Shown here piece by piece: positions 8,023 to 16,785 of a DNA stretch of 64,000 bases (position 1 is its first letter; each line of letters begins with the position of its first letter). This DNA comes from Anaerospora hongkongensis. Lineage in GTDB: Bacteria > Bacillota > Negativicutes > Sporomusales > DSM-15969. The translations under genes and the position numbers were made by a program. The stretch lies in NCBI RefSeq assembly GCF_004339805.1, contig NZ_SLUI01000012.1, positions 90,009-154,008 of the forward strand, given 5' to 3'. The notes beneath the pieces are model-generated. The model worked only from the letters and a program-made list of their open reading frames with translations. It did not search any database and was not told the DNA's origin.

Positions 8023-9531
8023 TTGGAAGTACTGAGCTTATTGCTGCAGGGGTTTTCTATTAGTATTCTCCCGGCAAATTTATTAGCGTGCGTTATTGGT
8101 GTTGTCATCGGAACTCTCGTAGGCGTTTTGCCGGGAATTGATACGATCAGTGCAATCGCGCTTTTATTGCCGTTTAGCTATGGCCTGGAAAGTACGTCAG
8201 CCTTGATTATGTTTGCCGGTATTTATTACGGGTCAAAATACGGCGGATCAACTACCTCTATTCTCATGAATGTTCCCGGCGAAGCCGCTTCAGTAGTCAC
8301 TTGCCTGGACGGATATCCTATGGCGCAGCGCGGGCGGGCGGGTGCTGCTTTGGCGGTATCTGCGATCGGCTCTTTTATCGCGGGGACCATCGGCATCATT
8401 GGGTTGACACTGCTTGCACCTCCATTAGCACAGGCGGCGTTGGCTTTCGGACCCCCCGAGTATTTTTCTATCGCGTTAGTTGGCCTGGCGGTTTTATCCA
8501 AACTGTCAGGTACATCGCCTTTAAAATCATTGCTCATGGCAGCTACCGGTATTATGCTCGGTACGGTCGGCATGGACAGTTTATCCGGGATTAGCCGCTT
8601 TACGTTTGGCATCGACGAGTTAGACCGTGGCTTTGATTTATCTATCCTTGCTATGGGCATTTTCGGTATTGGTGAAATCATTACAGTCATGACGGAACCT
8701 CATATTCGACCAGCCGTGCCGACAATTCGCATGCGTGATTTGTATCCAACCAAGGAGGAAATGCGCCGCTCAAGCACACCGATGGTACGCGGAGGAATTA
8801 TTGGATTCCTGGTAGGGCTACTGCCTGGACCAGCAGCAACGATTGCCAGCTTCGTATCATACGCAGTGGAAAAACGGTTTAGTAAAAACCCGGCTGAATT
8901 TGGGCATGGGGCAATTGAAGGTGTCGCAGGACCTGAAGCGGCTAATAATTCTGCCATTTCGGCCACGATGATTCCTTTACTGTCACTGGGGCTGCCTTTT
9001 TGCGGGGCGACGGCAATTATTCTCAGCGGCTTTATGCTTCATGGCATTATTCCCGGTCCGGCGCTGATAACGCAGCAGCCTGATTTGTTTTGGGGGCTTA
9101 TTGCCAGCATGTATATCGGCAATGTCATTTTACTCATCATTAACTTGCCGATGATTGGCGTATTTGTTCAACTGTTAAAAACACCGTTACATATATTAAT
9201 GCCGCTAGTAGCGGCAATTACACTAACAGGAGCATATTCAATTAACAATAGTATCTTTGATTTGGGCTGGGTTATTATTTTTGGCGTAATTGGTTTTTTG
9301 CTGCGCCGGGCAGGCTTTGAACCGGCTCCGCTGGTGATTGGCTTGGTATTAGGGCCTGAGCTGGAACGGGGACTGACGCAGGGTTTAATTATCAGCAATG
9401 GGAATGTATGGACATTGGTCAGCCGGCCTATTTCAGCGACCATCTTATCCATTGGTGCCATTATTATGCTCTATAATACGGCCAGGTGGTTTCGTAAAAT
9501 GCAAGGTGAAAGAAAGGGGGAAAGCTGTTAA
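8023..9531 (+). CDS. tctA: Tripartite tricarboxylate transporter large membrane subunit TctA
   Basis: This 502-residue protein with about 12 membrane segments carries the TctA hallmarks: an N-terminal G-x-L-V-G-V-L-P-G-I repeat near residue 28 and a second copy, GFLVGLLPGPAATIASF, in the middle, plus the segment YGGSTTSILMNVPGEAASVVT (about residue 73). It is the channel subunit. The start is TTG, 10 bases after AGGGAGG. It is translated directly after tctB and followed by two binding-protein genes. Confidence 0.93.
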   Translation: MEVLSLLLQGFSISILPANLLACVIGVVIGTLVGVLPGIDTISAIALLLPFSYGLESTSALIMFAGIYYGSKYGGSTTSILMNVPGEAASVVTCLDGYPMAQRGRAGAALAVSAIGSFIAGTIGIIGLTLLAPPLAQAALAFGPPEYFSIALVGLAVLSKLSGTSPLKSLLMAATGIMLGTVGMDSLSGISRFTFGIDELDRGFDLSILAMGIFGIGEIITVMTEPHIRPAVPTIRMRDLYPTKEEMRRSSTPMVRGGIIGFLVGLLPGPAATIASFVSYAVEKRFSKNPAEFGHGAIEGVAGPEAANNSAISATMIPLLSLGLPFCGATAIILSGFMLHGIIPGPALITQQPDLFWGLIASMYIGNVILLIINLPMIGVFVQLLKTPLHILMPLVAAITLTGAYSINNSIFDLGWVIIFGVIGFLLRRAGFEPAPLVIGLVLGPELERGLTQGLIISNGNVWTLVSRPISATILSIGAIIMLYNTARWFRKMQGERKGESC

Positions 9532-9558
9532 TCAGAGTTTAGGAATGGAGGCGAGAGT

Positions 9559-10578
9559 GTGGGAAAAAAGACTTTTGTATGGTTAGTGGCAGCTTTACTG
9601 ATTGGTATGATAATAATAGGAGGTTGTACAAGCATGCAAACTGCAAAAGTGCCAGATACTCCCAAGTATCCCGACAGGCCAATTACTGTGATTGTTCCGT
9701 TTAGTGCCGGCAGTGGGCCGGATCTTATTGCGAGATTACTGGAAAAGGCAGCAATGCAACACTTAGGACAGCCATTGGTTGTTGTTAATAAACCGGGAGG
9801 TGCAGGCAGCCTGGGGTTTAATGAATTAGTAGCAGCTGCACCGGATGGCTATACGATTGGAATTTCCAGTGTGGAATTAATACTTAATCCGTTATATGGG
9901 TCTTCAAAATATAATTATCTTTCCGCATTGGAGCCGCTCGCCCAAGCTACAAGTTCAATATCAGTTTTAGTCATTCAAGCGAATCAGCCATGGAATAATG
10001 TCAAAGACGTAATTGATTATGGTGAAACAAATTCAGGGAAGCTCAAGTTTGGACATCAAGGAATTGGGTCATTTAGTCACATTGTTGGGGAAACATTTTC
10101 TTTAGCTGCAGGAAGCCATCTGGAGCAGGTACCTTTTCGCGGAGGTGGAGAAACAATTGCGGCTTTGCTTGGGGGGCATATACAAATTGCATTTGTTTCT
10201 CCAGCCATGGCTAAAGAGCATTTAAAAAATGGTACACTGCGTGCTTTGGCTGTTTCTGATAATCAGCGCTTGAATGACCCAGTGTTTGCGCAAGTTCCAA
10301 CCTTTAAAGAACAGGGTTATGATATTGTGTTTAACAGTTGGTTTGGTATTGCAAGCCCCAAAGAACTTCCTCCCCATATTAAAAATAAATTAGCTGAAGG
10401 TTTAAAAAGCATTATTGCTACTCCTGAGTTTCAGAAAAGTGTCGAAGCTATGGGATACCAACTGGATTTTGCAGGACCGAAGGAAGCGACTGCAAAGTGG
10501 CAGGATGATAGTAAGAAATTAACTAAAACAGTGCGCGATACCGGTATATTAGAACTGATTAAAACACAAAAACAATAA
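9559..10578 (+). CDS. tctC: TctC-family carboxylate-binding lipoprotein, first copy
   Basis: This 339-residue binding protein has a lipoprotein signal with the lipobox IIGGC (Cys23) and then the TctC/Bug signature YPDRPITVIVPFSAGSGPD, followed by GQPLVVVNKPGGAGS. It binds a carboxylate outside the inner membrane and presents it to TctAB. A GTG start follows GGAGGCGAGA. The next gene is a close paralogue (roughly two thirds identical by eye over most of the length), so the pair arose by tandem duplication. Confidence 0.9.
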   Translation: MGKKTFVWLVAALLIGMIIIGGCTSMQTAKVPDTPKYPDRPITVIVPFSAGSGPDLIARLLEKAAMQHLGQPLVVVNKPGGAGSLGFNELVAAAPDGYTIGISSVELILNPLYGSSKYNYLSALEPLAQATSSISVLVIQANQPWNNVKDVIDYGETNSGKLKFGHQGIGSFSHIVGETFSLAAGSHLEQVPFRGGGETIAALLGGHIQIAFVSPAMAKEHLKNGTLRALAVSDNQRLNDPVFAQVPTFKEQGYDIVFNSWFGIASPKELPPHIKNKLAEGLKSIIATPEFQKSVEAMGYQLDFAGPKEATAKWQDDSKKLTKTVRDTGILELIKTQKQ

Positions 10579-10634
10579 TATTTAAAATCTATTTAAATCC
10601 AATCTAATAGCTAACTAAAAAAGGAGGCCAAGGA

Positions 10635-11651
10635 GTGAAAAAAAGAACTATTTTTTGGGTGCTAGCATGTTTAGTGATATCAGTAGCAATAGGAGGGTGT
10701 GCAAGTATGCAAACTGCCAAATTGCCTGCCGCTACCAAATACCCGGACAGGCCCGTAACGATAATTGTTCCTTTTAGTGCCGGGAGCGCTATTGACCTGG
10801 TAGCGCGCGGTTTAGAAAAGGTGTCCGCCAAGCATTTAGGACAGCCTTTAGTTGTTGTCAATAAACCTGGCAGCACCGGCAGCCTTGGGTTGAATGAAGT
10901 AGCCAGTTCTAATCCGGATGGCTACACCATTGGACTTTCCGGCGTTGAAGTAATCTTAAATCCACTCTTTGGCGCAACAAAGTTTAATTATCCGACGGCA
11001 TTAGAGCCTTTAGCACAAGTCACCACAACACCATGGTTAATTGTGGTATTGGCGAATCAACCTTGGAATGATATACAGGATCTGGCTGAATATGGTAAGC
11101 AGAATCCGGGACAAGTAAAGTTCGGACATCAAGGCATTGGTTCACTAAGCCATATTGCTGGAGAGACATTTGCTAAAGCTACCCAGAGCAGTATGGAGCA
11201 AGTCCCTTTCCGCGGCGGCTCAGAAACGGTAGCTGCTTTGTTAGGTGGACATATTCAGATGGCGATTGTATCACCGGCATTAATTAGAGAGTATGTTAAA
11301 AATGGAACGGTCAAAGTGCTGGCAATAACAGATGAGAAAAGACTTGCTGATCCATTATTTGCAGATGTGCCGACTTGCAAAGAACAAGGTGTTGATATGA
11401 TATTTAATATCTGGTTTGCTATCAGTGCACCTAAGGAAATTCCGGCTGATGTAAGAACTAAACTAGCTGATGGTTTGAAAGCAATGATTGCGGATCCAGA
11501 GTTTAAGAAAAGTGTAGATAATATGGGATTGCAGTTACAGTATTTAGGCCCGAAAGAAACGGCGGAGCAATGGCAGATAGATGGTCAAAAACTTACTAAG
11601 ACCGTAAAAGAGACAGGGATTCTGGAGCTAATCAAGGCGCAAAAGCAGTAA
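10635..11651 (+). CDS. tctC: TctC-family carboxylate-binding lipoprotein, second copy
   Basis: The 338-residue product repeats the layout of the preceding gene: lipobox AIGGC (Cys22), YPDRPVTIIVPFSAGSAID and GQPLVVVNKPGSTGS. The segments around the expected ligand contact differ from the first copy (SGPDLIAR against SAIDLVAR; GGAGS against GSTGS), which suggests a different carboxylate specificity sharing one TctAB channel. A GTG start follows AAGGAGGCC. The operon ends in a terminator just after this gene. Confidence 0.9.
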   Translation: MKKRTIFWVLACLVISVAIGGCASMQTAKLPAATKYPDRPVTIIVPFSAGSAIDLVARGLEKVSAKHLGQPLVVVNKPGSTGSLGLNEVASSNPDGYTIGLSGVEVILNPLFGATKFNYPTALEPLAQVTTTPWLIVVLANQPWNDIQDLAEYGKQNPGQVKFGHQGIGSLSHIAGETFAKATQSSMEQVPFRGGSETVAALLGGHIQMAIVSPALIREYVKNGTVKVLAITDEKRLADPLFADVPTCKEQGVDMIFNIWFAISAPKEIPADVRTKLADGLKAMIADPEFKKSVDNMGLQLQYLGPKETAEQWQIDGQKLTKTVKETGILELIKAQKQ

Positions 11652-11654
11652 TAG

Positions 11655-11694
11655 AAAGAGCAGTGGCATATTTTAGCCACTGCTCTTTTGTTTA
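11655..11694 (+). terminator. Terminator of the tct operon
   Basis: AAAGAGCAGTGGC pairs perfectly with GCCACTGCTCTTT and is followed by TTGTTT. Confidence 0.85.
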
Positions 11695-11703
11695 AGTAAG
11701 CTG

Positions 11704-11991
11704 CTACTGATTTACAATACGAATAAAGTTTACGGCAAATGCGGATTTAAGTGCCGGCAAAAAGCGGCTGGTGATCACGGAACGGTACATTTCCTTTCTG
11801 GTGATGATCAATAACTGATCATCTACTTTGCGCAGGGAAGCCAGTGAATTAATATACTTCTCAAAATCATCTTCACCGATTGCTGTGCGTAAAGCGCAGA
11901 GGGACTCTGAAAGATGAGGCATTTCCTGAGAAATACGATCTTCTAGAGGGGTAAAGGGAATTGAGTAGCGGTTGGTTGATTCAGTAGACAT
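11704..11991 (-). CDS. Small protein resembling the DnaA N-terminal domain, function unknown
   Basis: The ATG at 11991 is preceded by GGAGAG; a longer in-frame reading upstream overlaps the neighbouring gene and has no ribosome site. The 95-residue product has a helix-rich start, then segments FEKYINSLASLRKVDDQ and LLIITRKEMYRSVITSRFLP that recall the DnaA domain I pattern (a segment of the type L-x-I-x-x-x-N-x-F-x-R-x-x-L-x-x-R-Y). DnaA domain I is a protein-protein interaction module. The gene lies right after a SagB-type nitroreductase gene, 25 bases apart, and is probably cotranscribed. The DnaA resemblance is an impression by eye. Confidence 0.55.
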   Translation of the reverse strand: MSTESTNRYSIPFTPLEDRISQEMPHLSESLCALRTAIGEDDFEKYINSLASLRKVDDQLLIITRKEMYRSVITSRFLPALKSAFAVNFIRIVNQ

Positions 11992-12016
11992 GGTTTCTCT
12001 CCAATATATTTTAAAT

Positions 12017-12751
12017 TTATTTGCGGCCAACGGTGGCAAGGTAGATGGCAAACGCGTTATCACCATCGAGACCTAGGAAGGTGTTTAATTGATCATCATC
12101 ATAAGAGGCAATGGCACAAGCACCGGCATTAATATTTTCAGCAGCCAGGTAAAGATTCTGGCAGATGTGTCCGGCATCAAGATGCAGGTAACGATAGGCC
12201 CGCTCGCCATAACGCCAGCTCATGCGATAGGGAACAGCTACCCAGATAAAAAGTGCTGCTGCCGACTTAATGAAAGCTTGATTCGAACAGTAGCTGGTTA
12301 CTTGATCGGCAATATCATTATCAATGGAGTGAGCAACGAGTGACAGTTGATGCTTGCTGGCAATAAAACGGTACAAGCCGGGCTGGACGCCGCTGACGTC
12401 ATTAATGACCAGCCAAGTCTCAATAGCATGGCGGGCTCCTGCCGAAGGTACAGTGCGAAGGGTGTGAGACGGCAGTGCCTTCTGTACTCCTTGTGTGCAC
12501 CATAACAGATAAGAAAGTTCGGCAAGAGAGAGATGCTGACCAGCATATTTTCGGACCGACCGGCGCTGCTGAATAGCTGTGCTGACAGCAAGCGGATCGA
12601 TTTGCAGATCCTGCAGCTGTGGCAGGTCAACAACCTGTGCAGCCGGATCATATTCCAGTTCGAGAGAAGGTTGAGGCTTTCCTAATGACTGATCGGAGTT
12701 TTCCAAATGTCGGTGTTTTGTTTTCTCCATAAACTCTTTGCCGATTTTCAA
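12017..12751 (-). CDS. SagB-type nitroreductase-fold dehydrogenase
   Basis: This 244-residue protein has the SagB/nitroreductase signature: RRSVRKYAGQHLSLAELSYL (FMN phosphate-binding Arg-Arg-Ser), LRTVPSAGARHAIETWLVIN, and the C-terminal LDAGHICQNLYLAAENINAG segment. Such FMN enzymes oxidise azolines in peptide natural products, but stand-alone members of unknown role are common in anaerobes. No cyclodehydratase or precursor peptide is seen nearby, so a RiPP role is not supported. A TTG start with GAGGTG eight bases upstream is the best choice. It is divergent from the superoxide dismutase gene. Confidence 0.82.
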   Translation of the reverse strand: MKIGKEFMEKTKHRHLENSDQSLGKPQPSLELEYDPAAQVVDLPQLQDLQIDPLAVSTAIQQRRSVRKYAGQHLSLAELSYLLWCTQGVQKALPSHTLRTVPSAGARHAIETWLVINDVSGVQPGLYRFIASKHQLSLVAHSIDNDIADQVTSYCSNQAFIKSAAALFIWVAVPYRMSWRYGERAYRYLHLDAGHICQNLYLAAENINAGACAIASYDDDQLNTFLGLDGDNAFAIYLATVGRK

Positions 12752-12880
12752 GTTTTCAGCACCTCACTTTATTTGTTGCTATATCTATCATACTGCGGCC
12801 TGAATTTTTTTACAATAAAGGGTTCAGCAACTGTTTCAGAACATAAAATAATAGAGTGACAGGGGAAAGGAGGTATGAAT

Positions 12881-13462
12881 ATGGTGTATAAAGTAAAGGA
12901 TTATTCCCATCTGCTGGGGATGGAGGGATTCAGCAACCGGTTGCTGAAAAATCATTTTACATTATATGAAGGATATGTAAAAAATACAAATTTACTCTTA
13001 TCAACGTTAGAAGATTTGATTGCTGAAGGAAAAGGTTCCACACCGGAATATGCAGAACTGAAACGGCGGCTGGGCTGGGAATACGATGGAATGCGTCTGC
13101 ACGAATATTATTTTGCTAATCTGGGCGGCAATGGTGAAGTAGATGATGAATGCCATTTAGTGGAGCGTATTGAAGCTAATTTCGGCAGTTTGGCCCTCTG
13201 GCAGGCTGATTTTATTGCTACCGGTATGATGCGCGGTGTAGGCTGGGCAGTGTTGTACAGGGACAATGCTACAGGCCGGCTGATCAACTTTTGGATCAAT
13301 GAGCATGACACCGGCCATCCGAGCGGCGGTTCAGCGCTCTTAGTAATGGACGTATGGGAGCATGCATATATGCTTGATTACGGATTGAATCGCCACGATT
13401 ATATCGATGCATTTTTCCGCAATCTTGACTGGAATATTGTCGATCAGCGACTGAGGCGCTAA
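12881..13462 (+). CDS. Iron/manganese superoxide dismutase with His in the Gln position
   Basis: The second ATG (12881) is preferred because AAAGGAGGT is seven bases upstream of it. The 193-residue protein has all four metal ligands of the Fe/Mn family: His25 (KNHF), His74 (LHEYYF), Asp157 and His161 (MDVWEHAY). At the place where Mn enzymes have Gln (ANQDSP in E. coli) this one reads NEHDTGHP, so His142 most likely takes over the solvent-contact role. Such His-type members form a distinct subgroup of the family. It would protect oxygen-sensitive enzymes; a flavodiiron protein elsewhere in the window has a related role. The gene is monocistronic. Confidence 0.88.
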   Translation: MVYKVKDYSHLLGMEGFSNRLLKNHFTLYEGYVKNTNLLLSTLEDLIAEGKGSTPEYAELKRRLGWEYDGMRLHEYYFANLGGNGEVDDECHLVERIEANFGSLALWQADFIATGMMRGVGWAVLYRDNATGRLINFWINEHDTGHPSGGSALLVMDVWEHAYMLDYGLNRHDYIDAFFRNLDWNIVDQRLRR

Positions 13463-13465
13463 AGA

Positions 13466-13503
13466 GAGAAAAGCAAGCCTTTCATGAAAGGCTTGCTTTT
13501 CTC
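13466..13503. terminator. Bidirectional terminator between sod and the chemoreceptor gene
   Basis: GAGAAAAGCAAGCCTTTC pairs perfectly with GAAAGGCTTGCTTTTCTC, with T-rich sequence on the plus side and A-rich on the other. It serves the two convergent genes. Confidence 0.85.
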
Positions 13504-13522
13504 ATTTTTGTTTTAACGTCTT

Positions 13523-15250
13523 TTACACTTTAAACTTGCGGATATCGCCTTGCAGCTCTTCAGCCATCATTGCCAATGTACGGCTGGTCGCAGCAATCTC
13601 CTGCATCGATGCCGTCTGCTCTTCAGTTGCTGCTGATACACTTTGCGTTTCAGCTGAGGTAGCTCTAGTAATCGAATCAATGCTTTGCACAGCAGTGACA
13701 ATTGCTTGGCTGCCGATAGACAGTTGATTGGTGGATTGCGTAATATCCGTAACTTTTGCGGTAATTGTCGCAATCATTTCCGCTATATCATGGAAAGCTG
13801 CCCCGGCTTCAGAAACAACCTGAGCGCCTACTTTTGCTTCTTGCGTGCCGCTGTTCATTGCTGTTACAGCTTGATTCGTTTCAGATTGGATTTCTCTAAT
13901 TAATTCAGCAATATGCTTTGCCGCTTCGGCAGATTTCTCTGCAAGCTTTCTGACCTCATCGGCAACGACGGCAAAGCCTCGGCCTTGTTCACCGGCACGG
14001 GCCGCTTCAATTGCAGCATTCAGTGCTAAGAGGTTAGTCTGTTCGGCGAGTTCGGTAATCGTATCGACGATTTCACTGATTTGCACAGAACGTTCCCCTA
14101 GTCTGCCGACGACTTGTGCGGAGGATTGAACCGTCTGATTGATATGAGACATCTGGTTTTGCGCAGAGTCAACAAGTGTGCCGCCTTTATCAGCTGCGGT
14201 AGCAGCTGTTTTGCAGAGGTTTGTGGCTTCCTGGGCGTTGGCTGCGGCTGAAATAACGTCGCTGGCAGTTTGGTCAACCTGAACGAGGGTTTGCTCTACT
14301 GCCTGAGACTGGGTTTGGGCACCGCCGGCAACCTCAACAATTGAGTTGGCAACCTGTGTGGAAGCTAAGGCAGATTGTTCAGCACTGGCCTGCAACTGTT
14401 CTGAAGCCGCAGATAGAAGCTCGGATCTTTCCTGAATCGTCACAAGTAACTGTTTCAGATTTGTTTTCATTTGTGACAGCGATTGAGCAACTTGTCCGAA
14501 TTCATCACGGCGGGAACTAAGTGCGGTATTGTCTTCTGCGGTGAAGTCACCCAAAGCCATGGTATTAATTTCTGCAGTCACAACCTGAATGGGGGCGGTA
14601 ATCTGCTTGGTTAGGAAATAGCTCATCGCTAATCCCAGAACCGTAGCGCAAAGCCCGAGAATAACGGAGAATTTCACTCCGCTGGCGACATCGCTGTTTA
14701 CTCGAGTTACTTCGCTGCTGGCTGCTTTGGAGTTTTCTTCTACACTGTCATGAAGTATTTTTTGAATGGACTGGGCAAAAGGTGTTAATTCCCGGGTTAC
14801 GGCAGCACTTTGTTGACCGGCTAAAGCTGCTTTTTCCGTATTACCGGCGAGCTTTTGGCTGAATTGCTCACGGAGTAACGGAATCAAGCGGGAAACTACA
14901 CCATTGCGATATTGTTCGGTGTCGCTAATCAGTTTTTCCACCTGACTGCGTTGACTCGCAGGCGTTAATGTCAGCAGCTGGTTTTCCAGCGCAATTACGG
15001 AGTTTAGCTTTTCCTCAAAGTTCTTGCTGTACTTTTCATCGCCGTCTGCTATGTAGCGTCTAATTTCCAATACTGCACCGGTATACTCATTTTCCGCTTT
15101 AGCGGCGGTGATTGCCCGGGTATTGGTTGCCTGGATGCTGGTAATACTTGATTCAACTGTAATTGCTGACCAAACGGAATAACAGCCAATCACAAGCAGC
15201 AGGCCCAGGATAGTGATAAGTGACAACCAAATTTTTTGTCCAATTTTCAA
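13523..15250 (-). CDS. Membrane-bound methyl-accepting chemotaxis protein
   Basis: This 575-residue receptor has a first membrane segment at residues 9-28, a helical sensor of about 165 residues, a second membrane segment near 195-214, HAMP, and a signalling hairpin with the tip [20 protein letters not shown] and [17 protein letters not shown]. It resembles the receptor at 3318-5009 in length and layout but the sensor sequences differ, so the ligands probably differ. The start is TTG with GGAGGG upstream. No che genes are nearby. Confidence 0.92.
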   Translation of the reverse strand: MKIGQKIWLSLITILGLLLVIGCYSVWSAITVESSITSIQATNTRAITAAKAENEYTGAVLEIRRYIADGDEKYSKNFEEKLNSVIALENQLLTLTPASQRSQVEKLISDTEQYRNGVVSRLIPLLREQFSQKLAGNTEKAALAGQQSAAVTRELTPFAQSIQKILHDSVEENSKAASSEVTRVNSDVASGVKFSVILGLCATVLGLAMSYFLTKQITAPIQVVTAEINTMALGDFTAEDNTALSSRRDEFGQVAQSLSQMKTNLKQLLVTIQERSELLSAASEQLQASAEQSALASTQVANSIVEVAGGAQTQSQAVEQTLVQVDQTASDVISAAANAQEATNLCKTAATAADKGGTLVDSAQNQMSHINQTVQSSAQVVGRLGERSVQISEIVDTITELAEQTNLLALNAAIEAARAGEQGRGFAVVADEVRKLAEKSAEAAKHIAELIREIQSETNQAVTAMNSGTQEAKVGAQVVSEAGAAFHDIAEMIATITAKVTDITQSTNQLSIGSQAIVTAVQSIDSITRATSAETQSVSAATEEQTASMQEIAATSRTLAMMAEELQGDIRKFKV

Positions 15251-15330
15251 AATATAGTAGCCCTCCTTACTGATCGTATTTTTGTTAATGTAAATTAACG
15301 TAGTTTTTTGTCGATTCTAGAAAAGTTTGA

Positions 15331-15389
15331 AAAGTCCTGCTTGGGCTTGACCGCATATAGCGTGGTGGCTTACAATTTAGCAGGACTTT
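15331..15389 (+). other. Long stem-loop upstream of the LarA-like gene
   Basis: AAAGTCCTGCT and AGCAGGACTTT form an 11-base perfect stem around a 37-base loop that can itself pair (ACCGC with GTGGT). It lies 66 bases before the larA-like start and has no U-tract, so it is not a terminator. It may be a leader RNA or an operator pair; no known riboswitch class was recognised. Confidence 0.4.
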
Positions 15390-15455
15390 GTCTGCTGGCA
15401 AAGAAAAATGAATATAGGAAACCTGCAAAAAATGTTACTTTAGGGGGTATCGGGC

Positions 15456-16742
15456 GTGGATGTTATTAAAGAGTTACTAAAAGATGTGCCCTTGCCTAAA
15501 ATGGCTACTATTAGCCAGAGTTTTCCGTCAGATCGTTTAACCGATGTTGCCGGAGAGTTGCGCAAGGAATTAAATAAAAGCAATATTATTGAGCGTGTCC
15601 GGCCGGGAATGCGCATTGCCGTGGCGGTAGGCAGCCGGGGGCTGGCCGACTTGCCTGTACTCGTACAAGGTATTGTCAGTGAACTAAAGCGTTTGGGAGC
15701 AAAGCCTTTTGTAATTCCGGCGATGGGCAGTCATGGCGGCGCTTCTGCCGAAGGCCAGGAGGACGTTTTGGCAAACCTGGGAGTTACACCGCAGAGCGTA
15801 GGCTGCCCCATTGTATCTTCCATGGAAGTGGTGGAAATTGGCCGCCTGGCGAACGGGCTGCCCGTTTATATGGACAAGCAGGCCTATGAAGCCGATGGTA
15901 TTGTGGTACTCAACCGGGTTAAACCGCATACTGCTTTTCGAGGCAATAACGAAAGCGGTATTGTGAAAATGCTTACCATTGGCCTGGGTAAACAAAAAGG
16001 GGCTGAAGCCTGCCATGCTTACAGCTTTAAATATATGGCCGAACACATTGTACTTATGGCCGAGCAAATCTTGGCGACTAATAAAATTCTCTTTGGTATT
16101 GCAACGGTGGAGAACGCCTATGATCAAATCAGTAAAGTCGCAGCCGCCGCACCGGAAGAGTTTATTGAACTAGATAGACAGCTGCTGGTGGAAGCTAAGG
16201 CAAACATGGCCAGCCTGCCTTTTAAGCAAATTGATGTGCTGGTGCTTGACCGGATTGGCAAAGATATTTCCGGCGACGGAATGGATCCGAATATTACCGG
16301 CAGATATCCCACACCGTATGCCTCAGGCGGACCGGAAATTGCTAAAATGGTTGTGCTCGACTTGACGGAACGCACGCACGGCAATGCCAATGGTATGGGT
16401 ACAGCGGACTTTGCCACCAGGCGCTTGGTTAACAAAACTAACTTTTCTATGACTTATGCGAATGGCTTAACGTCAACCGTTGTTGGACCGACTCACATGC
16501 CGACCATCTTAGAATGCGATCAGGATGCTTTGCTGGCGGCGATTAAAACCTGCAACGCCAAAGATCAGAAACAGGCGCGCATTGTTCGAATTGCCGATAC
16601 GCTGCATCTGGGCAAACTACAGATCTCCGAAGCTTTGGTAGAAGAGGCGCTGAAACTGCCTGGCATTACGCTGCTCAGTGAGCCGGCAGAACTTTCTTTT
16701 GACGAAGCCGGAAATTTACTCGATTTGGGTTTGCAGGATTAG
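15456..16742 (+). CDS. LarA-superfamily (DUF2088) protein, candidate nickel-pincer racemase
   Basis: This 428-residue protein resembles LarA, the lactate racemase that uses a nickel-pincer nucleotide. The catalytic region is conserved: His93 (MGSHGG), His158 (RVKPHTAFRG), Lys171 (GIVKM) and His187 (ACHAYS), which correspond to LarA His108, His174, Lys184 and His200. LarA-like enzymes racemise or epimerise alpha-hydroxy acids. The next gene is a GlcD-type D-2-hydroxyacid oxidase, so a plausible route is L-isomer to D-isomer to keto acid. No larB, larC or larE cofactor genes are in the window. The start is GTG after AGGGGG. The exact substrate cannot be read from the sequence. Confidence 0.72.
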   Translation: MDVIKELLKDVPLPKMATISQSFPSDRLTDVAGELRKELNKSNIIERVRPGMRIAVAVGSRGLADLPVLVQGIVSELKRLGAKPFVIPAMGSHGGASAEGQEDVLANLGVTPQSVGCPIVSSMEVVEIGRLANGLPVYMDKQAYEADGIVVLNRVKPHTAFRGNNESGIVKMLTIGLGKQKGAEACHAYSFKYMAEHIVLMAEQILATNKILFGIATVENAYDQISKVAAAAPEEFIELDRQLLVEAKANMASLPFKQIDVLVLDRIGKDISGDGMDPNITGRYPTPYASGGPEIAKMVVLDLTERTHGNANGMGTADFATRRLVNKTNFSMTYANGLTSTVVGPTHMPTILECDQDALLAAIKTCNAKDQKQARIVRIADTLHLGKLQISEALVEEALKLPGITLLSEPAELSFDEAGNLLDLGLQD

Positions 16743-16785
16743 AAAGAGATTGGAAGACGCGGGGATGGAGAGGAGCAGGACGAGT

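Noticed and set aside
12017..12751. RiPP (thiazole/oxazole peptide) biosynthesis because of the SagB-type enzyme
   Set aside because: No cyclodehydratase, precursor peptide or exporter is found around the gene.
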